NCBI GenBank assembly: GCA_963828715.1
Contig: CAWHFX010000009.1
Coordinates: 62,001-126,000, forward strand
Direction of reading: 5' to 3'
DNA length: 64,000 bases
Source of the DNA: JAQGMV01 sp963828715
GTDB taxonomy: Bacteria; Pseudomonadota; Gammaproteobacteria; Burkholderiales; SG8-41
Below are positions 36,527 through 44,014 of this stretch, piece after piece (within the stretch, counting starts at the first letter, position 1; the number at the start of each line of letters is the position of its first letter). The position numbers and the translations under genes are program-made. The notes under the pieces were generated by a model. The model was not told the origin of the DNA. It did no database searches and worked only from the letters and a program-made list of their open reading frames with translations.

Positions 36527-37225
36527 ATGAAAAATTCGTGGCTTGCACTGCTCGCTTTCTTTCCCTTCACTTTCTGCTTCACGCACCCGGTGCACGCCCA
36601 GGACAGCGGTGTGGTCTACATCGTTTCATACTTCGAAACGCCGCGGACGGATGCGTCGAAGGCAGCGGAGCTTGCCCGTCAATTCGCGCAGCAGAGCCGC
36701 AAAGACGATGGCAATGTGCGCTTCGAGGTGCTGCAGCGACTCGAGCAGCCGAATCATTTCGCCGTACTCGAAGCATGGAACAGCAAGAGCGCGCAGTCCA
36801 CTCATGCGGCGGCCGCGCACACGAGCGAGTTCCGTCAGAAGCTCGCCGGCTTACTGCGCAGCCCGTATGACGAGCGGCCGCACACCGCGCTCGCAGTCGG
36901 CCCCTCCTCCGCTGCTGGCAAGGCCGCACCGAAAGACGCCGTGTACGTGGTGACGCACGTCGACGTCATTCCAACCGAAAAAGACAAGGGAATTCAAGCG
37001 GTGCAGGCGCTTGTGGACTCGACTCGCAGCAGCGCGGGAAACGTTCGCTTCGAAGCACTGCAACAGAACAGCCGTCCGAACCACATGACCGTCGTCGAAG
37101 TGTGGAATGACGCCAAGGCGCTCGACGCGCACGGCGGCGCGGCGGACACGAAACTTTTTCGCGAAAAGCTCACTCCGATGAGTGGAAGTCTTTACGACGA
37201 GCGGCTGTACCGGCTGCTGAATTAG
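36527..37225 (+). CDS. Exported protein with two ABM-type (antibiotic biosynthesis monooxygenase) domains
   Basis: A 232-residue protein with a signal peptide (WLALLAFFPFTFCFTHPVHA) followed by two homologous ferredoxin-like ABM domains. Each has the paired blocks GNVRFEVLQRLEQPNHFAVL EAW and GNVRFEALQQNSRPNHMTVVEVW, and ends SPYDERPH or SLYDERLY. ABM folds occur in quinol monooxygenases and heme-degrading enzymes; the repeat and export are less usual. The ATG at 36527 has AAGGGAG. It is divergent from the encapsulin operon, with the VOC gene 16 bases downstream. Confidence 0.75.
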   Translation: MKNSWLALLAFFPFTFCFTHPVHAQDSGVVYIVSYFETPRTDASKAAELARQFAQQSRKDDGNVRFEVLQRLEQPNHFAVLEAWNSKSAQSTHAAAAHTSEFRQKLAGLLRSPYDERPHTALAVGPSSAAGKAAPKDAVYVVTHVDVIPTEKDKGIQAVQALVDSTRSSAGNVRFEALQQNSRPNHMTVVEVWNDAKALDAHGGAADTKLFREKLTPMSGSLYDERLYRLLN

Positions 37226-37241
37226 TCCTGTCACTCACATC

Positions 37242-37625
37242 ATGACCGTCAAACTCAACCACACCATCGTTCATGCGCGCGACAAACGCGTCGCGGCCGA
37301 ATTCATGGCCGACATCCTCGGGCTTGCTCCGCCGGTGCCGTTCGGCCCGTTCCTGGGCGTCCAAACGGCGAACGAAGTAACGCTCGATTTCCTCGAAACG
37401 AACGAGGAATTCATCGTCGAGCATTACGCGTTCCTGATCAGCGAAACGGAATTCGACCAGGTCTTCGCGCGCGTTCAGGCCCGCAAACTGACGTACTGGG
37501 CGGACCCGTTCCGCCGCGACCCGAACAGGATCAACACGCGGGATGGTGGCCGCGGTTTTTACTTCGAGGACCCGAGTGGCCACCTGCTCGAAGTGCTCAC
37601 GCGGCCGTACGGCAGCGGAGGCTGA
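37242..37625 (+). CDS. VOC-family protein
   Basis: A 127-residue glyoxalase-fold protein. The first module is LNHTIVHARDKRVAAEFMAD, the second FYFEDPSGHLLEVLTRPYG, which carries the conserved Glu. The pattern resembles a bleomycin-resistance/dioxygenase-like VOC protein. It follows the tandem ABM gene by 16 bases and is likely in one transcript with it. The substrate is unknown. Confidence 0.82.
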   Translation: MTVKLNHTIVHARDKRVAAEFMADILGLAPPVPFGPFLGVQTANEVTLDFLETNEEFIVEHYAFLISETEFDQVFARVQARKLTYWADPFRRDPNRINTRDGGRGFYFEDPSGHLLEVLTRPYGSGG

Positions 37626-37652
37626 TCGGTCGGCGCTCGCGCTCGACCGATC
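37624..37652. terminator. Candidate bidirectional terminator between VOC gene and aceB
   Basis: GATCGGTCG at 37624-37632 and CGACCGATC at 37644-37652 form a perfect 9-bp stem with an 11-base loop, directly between convergent genes. There is no long T-run, so efficiency is uncertain. Confidence 0.55.
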
Positions 37653-37668
37653 GGCTGTCTCGCCGCCC

Positions 37669-39330
37669 CTACGCCATCGCCGGCTGCACGTCCTTTTCGT
37701 ATGACACGGGCTCCGCGTCGCTGCGCGTGATGATCTCGTAAGCCGGCAGCGTCAGGAATTCGACGTACTCATCGGACGTCGTGATTTCCTCGAACAGTGT
37801 TGCGGCAGCGTCGTAGGCGGCCATTCCGTCGCCCGCATCACTGTGGAGATTCCGAATGCGCTCGAGCTCCGAGGGCAGGAGCTCGCGGATGAGCGACTTC
37901 GTCACTTTGCGGCCATCCTCGAGCACGCCCTTGGGACTCCTGATCCACTGCCAAAGCTGCGAACGCGAGATCTCGGCCGTGGCCGCATCTTCCATCAGAT
38001 TGAACACCGGCACGCAGCCATTGCCCGCGAGCCACGCGCCGAGATACTGAATACCGACGCTGATGTTGTTGCGCAGGCCGGCCTCGGTGATCGGCTTTTC
38101 CGGCTGAAAATCGAGGAGATCGCGCGCGGTGACGTTCACGTCCTCGCGCTTGCGTTGGAGCTGGTTCGGCGCCGGCATGTGCTCGTCGAATACCGCTTTC
38201 GCAATCGCTACGAGCCCCGGGTGCGCGACCCATGTGCCGTCGCAACCGTCGGTCACCTCACGCAGCTTGTCGGCGCGCACTTTTTCGAGAGCGGCCTGAT
38301 TCGCAGCCTCGTCGTTCTTGATCGGGATCTGCGCGGCCATGCCGCCGATCGCGAATGCATTGCGTCTGTGACACGTCTTCACGAGCAGCAGCGCATACGC
38401 ACGCAGGAACGGCGCCGTCATCGTCACCGCCGCACGGTCGGCGAGACAGAAGTCCGGGTTCGACCGGAATTTCTTGATGCAACTGAAGATGTAGTCCCAG
38501 CGACCGATGTTGAGGCCGACGCAGTGGTCTCTTAGCTCGTAGAGAATCTCGTCCATCTCGAACGCGGCGAGCACGGTCTCGATCAGAACGGTCGCCTTGA
38601 TGCTGCCTTGTGGAATACCGAGCTCCTGCTGCGCGGCGACGAAGACGTCGTTCCAGAGGCGCGCCTCGAGATGGCTTTCCATCTTCGGCAGATAGAAATA
38701 CGGCCCGCTTCCAGCGGCGAGCAGCGCCTCGGCGTTGTGAAAGAAATACAGACCGAAGTCGAAGATCGAAGCGGACACGGGATGGCCATCGACGCGCAGA
38801 TGGCGCTCGACGAGGTGCCAGCCGCGCGGCCGCACCAGCAACGTCGCTGTTTTATTATTGAGCTTATAGAACTTGCCCTCGGGACTTTGATACGTGATCG
38901 TTCGCCGCGCGGCATCGCGCAGGTTGATTTGACCTTCGATCATGTTCGCCCAGGTGGGCGCATTCGAGTCCTCGAAGTCGGCCATGAAGACACTGGCGCC
39001 GCAATTGAGCGCACCGATGATCATCTTCCGGTTCGTCGGTCCCGTGATCTCGACGCGTCGATCCTGAAGGTCAGCGGGCACCGTTCCTATGGTCCATGCG
39101 CCGCTGCGGATCGCCGCCGTCTCCGGTAGAAAGTCGGGCAGCTTGCCGGCGTCGAATTCAAGCTGCCGCCGCCCGCGGGCGGCCATGAGCTCCCGCCGCC
39201 GCCCTTCGAAGCGCCGCGCGAGCCGGGCGACGAACGCGAGCGCCTGCGGCGTCAGGATGTCCGAGTAACCGGCACCAGCGGTACCGACGATTTCGATCTT
39301 GTCGAGCAAAGGTGATCCAGCGAGTTCCAT
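37669..39330 (-). CDS. aceB: Malate synthase A
   Basis: A 553-residue enzyme that condenses glyoxylate with acetyl-CoA to malate, second step of the glyoxylate shunt. Family A blocks include TGPTNRKMIIGALNCGASVF, MADFEDSNAPTW, VLIETVLAAFEMDEILYELR, GLNIGRWDYIFSCIKKF (catalytic/Mg region), MTAPFLRAY, GMAAQIPIKND and CDGTWVAHPGLV. The ATG at 39330 has AAGGAAG; the open frame runs far upstream through aceA antisense and is a shadow. It is co-directional with aceA, 107 bases downstream, so both respond to the shared operator region. Confidence 0.96.
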   Translation of the reverse strand: MELAGSPLLDKIEIVGTAGAGYSDILTPQALAFVARLARRFEGRRRELMAARGRRQLEFDAGKLPDFLPETAAIRSGAWTIGTVPADLQDRRVEITGPTNRKMIIGALNCGASVFMADFEDSNAPTWANMIEGQINLRDAARRTITYQSPEGKFYKLNNKTATLLVRPRGWHLVERHLRVDGHPVSASIFDFGLYFFHNAEALLAAGSGPYFYLPKMESHLEARLWNDVFVAAQQELGIPQGSIKATVLIETVLAAFEMDEILYELRDHCVGLNIGRWDYIFSCIKKFRSNPDFCLADRAAVTMTAPFLRAYALLLVKTCHRRNAFAIGGMAAQIPIKNDEAANQAALEKVRADKLREVTDGCDGTWVAHPGLVAIAKAVFDEHMPAPNQLQRKREDVNVTARDLLDFQPEKPITEAGLRNNISVGIQYLGAWLAGNGCVPVFNLMEDAATAEISRSQLWQWIRSPKGVLEDGRKVTKSLIRELLPSELERIRNLHSDAGDGMAAYDAAATLFEEITTSDEYVEFLTLPAYEIITRSDAEPVSYEKDVQPAMA

Positions 39331-39437
39331 CGTGAGCTTCCTTGCGAATAGCATGCGGTGAAGGGTGCGTCGTTTCATGGCGGAACAGGTCCGCACACGG
39401 CGTGAAATGCCGCGCGCGGACCTGAACGCAAGACGCA

Positions 39438-40742
39438 TCAGGCGGCCAGAACGGGTTTCGTATGGGGCTGGAACTGCGCCTCCTCGGTCGAGCCCGTGAG
39501 CGCAGTGACGGACGAACGCCCGCCCTGTATGACCTGCGTCACGCTGTCGAAGTAGCCGGTGCCGACTTCGCGCTGGTGCTTGGTCGCCGTGTAGCCGAAC
39601 TCCTCCGCGGCGAACTCCGCTTCCTGCAATGGCGCGTACGCCGCCATGCCCTCTCTCGAGTAGCGCCGCGCGAGGTCGAACATGCCGTAGTTGAGACTGT
39701 GAAATCCGGCGAGCGTCACGAACTGGAACTTGTATCCCATCGCGCCGAGCTCGTGCTGGAAGCGCGCGATCGTCGCGCTGTCGAGGTGGCGTCTCCAGTT
39801 GAACGACGGCGAGCAGTTGTAGGCGAGCATCTTGCCCGGATACGCGCGCTGGATGGCTTCGGCGTATGCGCGTGCGAAGCCGAGATCGGGCGTGCCGGTC
39901 TCGCACCAGATGAGATCGGCGTACGGCGCATATGCGAGTCCCCTCGATATCGCCTGGTCGATACCGTTGCGCACGCGGTAGAAGCCCTCGGGTGTGCGCT
40001 CGCCGGTGAGGAACGGCTTGTCGTTCTCGTCGCTGTCCGTGGTGACGAGCGTCGCCGCCTCGGCATCCGTACGCGCCATGAGGACCGTCGGCACACCCAT
40101 CACGTCCGCGGCCAGCCGCGCCGCGGTGAGCTTCTGCACGGCCTCCTGGGTGGACACCAGCACCTTGCCGCCCATGTGGCCGCACTTCTTGACCGAAGAC
40201 AACTGATCTTCGAAATGCACGCCGGCCGCGCCGGCTTCGATCATCGCCTTCATCAGTTCGTATGCATTGAGCACGCCGCCGAAGCCCGATTCGGCATCGG
40301 CTACGATGGGTGCGAACCAGTTGATCGAATCGTCGCCTTCGGCGTGATGAAGCTGATCGGCCCGCATCAATGCGTTGTTGATCCGGCGCACCACGCTCGG
40401 CACGCTCGAGACCGAGTACAGCGACTGGTCGGGGTACATCTGGCCCGAATCGTTCGCGTCGGCCGCAACCTGCCAGCCGGACAGGTAGATCGCTTCGAGC
40501 CCGGCCTTCACCTGCTGCATCGCCTGGTTGCCGGTCAGCGCGCCCAGCGTATTCACGTACGGCCGGGTGGTGAGCAGGCGCCACAGCTTCTCCGCACCGC
40601 GGCTCGCGAGCGTGTGTTCGATCTGCAGCGACCCCCGCAGCCGGCACACGTCTTCCGCGGTGTAGTCGCGTTTCACACCGCGCCAGCGCGGGTTCTCGTC
40701 CCAGTCCTCGGTGATCGCGCGGATACAGGCCAGATTGTTCAT
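39438..40742 (-). CDS. aceA: Isocitrate lyase
   Basis: A 434-residue enzyme that cleaves isocitrate to glyoxylate and succinate, entry of the glyoxylate shunt and required for growth on acetate or fatty acids. It has the catalytic loop KKCGHMGGK, the metal region IVADAESGFGG and HFEDQLSSVKKCGH, and the family blocks WCETGTPDLGFARAYA and YNCSPSFNW. The start at 40742 (MNNLACIRAITEDW) has GGAACAC upstream. It is divergent from the ScfR gene with palindromic operators between them. Confidence 0.97.
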   Translation of the reverse strand: MNNLACIRAITEDWDENPRWRGVKRDYTAEDVCRLRGSLQIEHTLASRGAEKLWRLLTTRPYVNTLGALTGNQAMQQVKAGLEAIYLSGWQVAADANDSGQMYPDQSLYSVSSVPSVVRRINNALMRADQLHHAEGDDSINWFAPIVADAESGFGGVLNAYELMKAMIEAGAAGVHFEDQLSSVKKCGHMGGKVLVSTQEAVQKLTAARLAADVMGVPTVLMARTDAEAATLVTTDSDENDKPFLTGERTPEGFYRVRNGIDQAISRGLAYAPYADLIWCETGTPDLGFARAYAEAIQRAYPGKMLAYNCSPSFNWRRHLDSATIARFQHELGAMGYKFQFVTLAGFHSLNYGMFDLARRYSREGMAAYAPLQEAEFAAEEFGYTATKHQREVGTGYFDSVTQVIQGGRSSVTALTGSTEEAQFQPHTKPVLAA

Positions 40743-40796
40743 GGGGAGTGTTCCTTTTCAGGTGGAAGTGGACAAGCCGCACGGTAATGCCGTTAA

Positions 40797-40840
40797 TGTG
40801 TGAATTCCACACAATAAAACTTCACAGTGTGAATTTCACA
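40797..40840. promoter_or_regulatory. Palindromic operators between aceA and the ScfR gene
   Basis: Site 1 is TGTGTGAATTCCACACA at 40797-40813. Site 2 is TGTGAATTTCACA at 40828-40840, overlapping TTCACAGTGTGAA at 40821-40833, and a further half site TTTCACAC lies at 40859-40866. The shared core is TGTGAATTyCACA. The 148-base spacer separates divergent genes, and regulators of this family control aceA and their own promoter, so these are strong candidates for ScfR sites. Confidence 0.7.
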
Positions 40841-40890
40841 AGCCGGCAGGGTGCAGGCTTTCACACGGTGTTTTTGACTGGGAGTGAACG

Positions 40891-42453
40891 ATGCAGGGCT
40901 CGGTGCGGAACAATCACTTTCTCGGGGCGAAACTGCGCGCGTTGCGCAAAACGTATCGAATCACGCTCGAGGACCTGTCGGCGCGCTGCGCGCAGCTCGA
41001 TCCGAGGTCGGCGCCATCGGTGTCGTATCTCAGCATGATCGAGAGCGGCCGTCGCAATCCGTCGCAGGAGATGCTCGGCGTGATCGCGAACGTCTTCCAG
41101 CGCAAGCCCGCGTGGTTCCTCGATCAGAATGCGGAGCTTGCGCCCGTTGGCCGCCAGCATGCGGCAGGCGCACCGGCGCGCATTCCATTCGAACCTTCGT
41201 TCCTGTTTTCGAAGGATCTGCTGCAGGCGGCGATTCCCGAGCTCCTGTCGCAGACCGGCACGAGCGGGCGCCAGTTCGCTCATCTCCTCATCCGCTCACA
41301 CCAGGAGCTCTCGCGCAACGAGTATCCGGAGCTCGAACGCACGGCCGAGAAGATCGGCGGGCGTGCGTTTCCACTGACAGTGGACGATCTGATGGCATTG
41401 TGCGCGCGCCACGGTCTCGAGATCCGGTGGTTCGAACGCAAGCCGGTGCTGGCACGCCACAACGATGACGAGGTGCGAAGCGTCATGCGTTCGTTCTTCG
41501 AGGCGCCCGGCACGATCTACCTCAACAAGGCCCTGCAATCGGATCGCGCGCGCCTTAAGTTCGATCTCGCGTCGCACATCGGACACAAGGTTCTCCACGG
41601 GGGCGACGGCGTTAAGTCGCCGCACGCCACCGGCGGTGAAATGGGCGAGAGCCCGGACAGCGGCTCACCGCTTCATGCCGGGATCGAGGCGCGCGATGTG
41701 CTTCTTGCGTGGAGAGATTTCGAGTGCAGTTTCTTCGCCGGCGCGCTGCTCTGCCCGAAAGTGCCGTTCCGCCGCTTTCTCATGCGCGAGCGCCACCGCG
41801 TGGAGTCGCGGCGCAAGGTCGAGTTGACGCCATCCGTGATCATGCGCCGCATGACGAAGGTGTCGCCGTATCCGCACTGGCATTTCTTCGACGCGCATGC
41901 GCCCGGCCGCTTCCTCGCGGTCTATCGCGGCAACGGAATCCCTCTGCCGTGGGGCAACATGACGCAGGCGCCCGATCCATGCCCGCAATGGGCGGTGTTC
42001 CGTATGCTCGGCAGCGCGCAACGCGAGTCGAGCTCCCAGATTTCGGTGCTGCGCGACAACGACCAATGGCAGCTCTACTGCTGTCATACGCTGCGCATGC
42101 GCGACATGGCCGGAAACCCGCACGTGCTGTCGGTCGGCATCGATCTCGTGCCTGCGCTCACGTCCACGGAGGGGAATCACGAAGACATCGCACAGACGAT
42201 CGGAGAAGATTGCGTGCGCCACGGCGGTCAGGCGAAGATCGGTCAAGAAGCAGTCGAGGCGATCCGCTCCGTCGCGAACATCCTCAGCATCGCCTGGGTG
42301 GAGGAAGCGCTGCGACATCCCGCACGCATCATCTGCCCCCGCAGCTCACGCTGCCCACGCGACGGCCAGTGTGGCCCCGCGCCCGCGAAACGCGCGTGTG
42401 ACATCACCGACGTGCGACGCGAAATCCTCAGATCAGTGACCACTGAACCATGA
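40891..42453 (+). CDS. Short-chain fatty acyl transcriptional regulator (ScfR family)
   Basis: A 520-residue regulator. It has an XRE-type helix-turn-helix (about 10-70: LGAKLRALRKTYRITLEDLS, SVSYLSMIESGRRNPSQEML), a middle ImmA/IrrE-like region (LKFDLASHIGHKVLHGG) and a C-terminal domain with the cysteine cluster ICPRSSRCPRDGQCGP. RamB, PccR and MccR belong to this family and sense short-chain acyl-CoAs. The ATG at 40891 follows GGGAGTG. Its divergence from aceA and the palindromes in between indicate control of the glyoxylate shunt and autoregulation. Confidence 0.88.
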   Translation: MQGSVRNNHFLGAKLRALRKTYRITLEDLSARCAQLDPRSAPSVSYLSMIESGRRNPSQEMLGVIANVFQRKPAWFLDQNAELAPVGRQHAAGAPARIPFEPSFLFSKDLLQAAIPELLSQTGTSGRQFAHLLIRSHQELSRNEYPELERTAEKIGGRAFPLTVDDLMALCARHGLEIRWFERKPVLARHNDDEVRSVMRSFFEAPGTIYLNKALQSDRARLKFDLASHIGHKVLHGGDGVKSPHATGGEMGESPDSGSPLHAGIEARDVLLAWRDFECSFFAGALLCPKVPFRRFLMRERHRVESRRKVELTPSVIMRRMTKVSPYPHWHFFDAHAPGRFLAVYRGNGIPLPWGNMTQAPDPCPQWAVFRMLGSAQRESSSQISVLRDNDQWQLYCCHTLRMRDMAGNPHVLSVGIDLVPALTSTEGNHEDIAQTIGEDCVRHGGQAKIGQEAVEAIRSVANILSIAWVEEALRHPARIICPRSSRCPRDGQCGPAPAKRACDITDVRREILRSVTTEP

Positions 42454-42501
42454 TCGGTGATCAGTGACCCTCCCCGTCACTCCGGTCACGCGTCACCGAT
42501 C
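42452..42501. terminator. Candidate bidirectional terminator after the ScfR gene
   Basis: GATCGGTGA at 42452-42460 pairs with TCACCGATC at 42493-42501, with inner complementary AGTGAC/GTCACT segments, between convergent genes. The first arm overlaps the stop codon of the ScfR gene. Confidence 0.5.
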
Positions 42502-42528
42502 GCGAGTCATCGACGTTGTGTCCGTAAA

Positions 42529-43134
42529 TCAACGCAAGTGGCTGCGTGTGCGAAGCGCTGAAAAGACACCTCTCACCGCGCGCCACAGCTTCGGCAGCAG
42601 CCATAGCATCAAGACGATGAAGAGCGCGAGCAGCGTCAGAAACACGAGCGGATGGTAGACCGCAAACCACGTCGCGCCGAGCACCGATGCGTCCTCGGCA
42701 AGCGAAGCGCCCCAGTTGGAGAACGGTTCGGGTGACGTATTGATGAGGGCACGGCCGCCCGTCTTGGTGAAGTGTGTTCCCGCCGTGAGCGTTCCGCCCA
42801 GCAGTCCGGCCACGATAGTGAGCGGCGTGAGCGTATCGCCGGTCGCACCGGCCGCAAGCAGTGCACCCGCCGGAATGCGTATGAACGTGTGTATCGCATC
42901 CCATGCACTGTCGAGCGCAGGGACCTTGTCCACCAGAAACTCCATCACCAGCATGAAACCGGCGGCGCCGATCACCCACGGATGCTGCAGCACCTGCAGC
43001 CCGGCCGGCAGCTCGATGTAGCTGAAGTAACCCATCAGCCCGACGACGAACATCACCAGGTACAGCCGCAGTCCGCTCGCCCATGCGAGCAGCGAGGCAA
43101 GCGCGATACTCTGGATGAAGTGCCAGTCGGTCAT
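42529..43134 (-). CDS. DUF4126 family membrane protein
   Basis: A 201-residue integral membrane protein with about five hydrophobic segments (IALASLLAWASGLRLYLVMF, WVIGAAGFMLVMEFLVDKVP, LTPLTIVAGLLGGTLTAGTH, LVFLTLLALFIVLMLWLLPKLW) and the family signature DKVPALDSAWDAIHTFIRIPAGA. Function is unknown. The ATG at 43134 gives MTDWHFIQSIA; longer frames upstream lack support. It lies 130 bases downstream of the phosphopantetheinyl transferase gene on the same strand but has no obvious role in the peptide cluster. Confidence 0.82.
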   Translation of the reverse strand: MTDWHFIQSIALASLLAWASGLRLYLVMFVVGLMGYFSYIELPAGLQVLQHPWVIGAAGFMLVMEFLVDKVPALDSAWDAIHTFIRIPAGALLAAGATGDTLTPLTIVAGLLGGTLTAGTHFTKTGGRALINTSPEPFSNWGASLAEDASVLGATWFAVYHPLVFLTLLALFIVLMLWLLPKLWRAVRGVFSALRTRSHLR

Positions 43135-43264
43135 GGGAACCCCATCATAAGCTGGCCGATGCGGCCCGGAACACCGGCATGAAGAACGGGGCACGGCGCC
43201 CGGGGAGAGGCCGCCTGCAATCGCCACGCCGTCATGCCTCCACGCGGTCGATCGGTCGCGGATA

Positions 43265-44014
43265 CTACTTCAGTCGAAAGTCCCGGATCAGTGCTACGCG
43301 TGACCGCTGCGACGTCCCGGCTGGGCTTCGAGTGACCAGACACGCCACGTGCTTCGCGTCGACATCGATATCCTGAAAACACCAGCCGGCTGGCGCTCGC
43401 GGCACGTTCCGATCGTAGGACAGGCAGCGCTCGCCTGTTGCATCGAGATCGATACTGATGTGCGCCGGCGAACGGCTCATGCCTTCGCCCAACGCTTTCA
43501 CATAAGCTTCTTTTCGTACCCACACACGAGCGAACGCGTGCGCCCGGTCCCGCTCGGGCACTTGCTCGAGGCGCAGCCGCTCTTCCGGCGACAGCGCCAC
43601 GGCAAAGTCCGGAGTCGCCGCAAAACCGGGACGCACGCATTCGACATCGACTCCGACCGCATGCGCCCTATCGAATGCATGCAATACCCAGTCGCCGGAG
43701 TGACTCGAACTGAAATGGATAGCGTTGTCCGGGCTCAGCAACAAGCGCTTTCCGAACGCGTTCACGCCAAATACGAGTGCGCTGTCCGCGACGCCGAGCT
43801 CAGCCGCCAGCAGCCGGCGCAGGCTGCTGCGTCCGAGCACGAACCGTCTTCGATCCTCCACATGCCGGAAGCGGGCGGCGCGCTCGCGCTCGATCGTGTC
43901 AAGTGTGCGCAGGTGCTTCTCGAAATAAGCACATGAATGATCGATCCGCACCCGCCACACCTGCGGCGCCGGAAGTCGCGAGATCGCTCGGACCGTTGCG
44001 GCGCCCGGCGACAT
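43265..44014 (-). CDS. 4'-phosphopantetheinyl transferase, Sfp type
   Basis: A 249-residue enzyme that transfers the phosphopantetheine arm of CoA to carrier domains. The Mg-binding and catalytic motifs are VGVDVEC and WVRKEAYVKALGEGM, with HFSSSHSGDWVLHAF upstream. The ATG at 44014 overlaps the synthetase stop by one base (TGATG), so it is coupled to the peptide synthetase and presumably activates the four carrier domains of this cluster. It closes the operon. Confidence 0.92.
   Translation of the reverse strand: MSPGAATVRAISRLPAPQVWRVRIDHSCAYFEKHLRTLDTIERERAARFRHVEDRRRFVLGRSSLRRLLAAELGVADSALVFGVNAFGKRLLLSPDNAIHFSSSHSGDWVLHAFDRAHAVGVDVECVRPGFAATPDFAVALSPEERLRLEQVPERDRAHAFARVWVRKEAYVKALGEGMSRSPAHISIDLDATGERCLSYDRNVPRAPAGWCFQDIDVDAKHVACLVTRSPAGTSQRSRVALIRDFRLK

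Noticed and set aside
37669..40812. A single 1047-residue protein spanning aceB and the reverse frame of aceA
   Set aside because: The part upstream of 39330 is an out-of-phase reading of aceA. Malate synthase starts at the ATG at 39330 with its own ribosome site.
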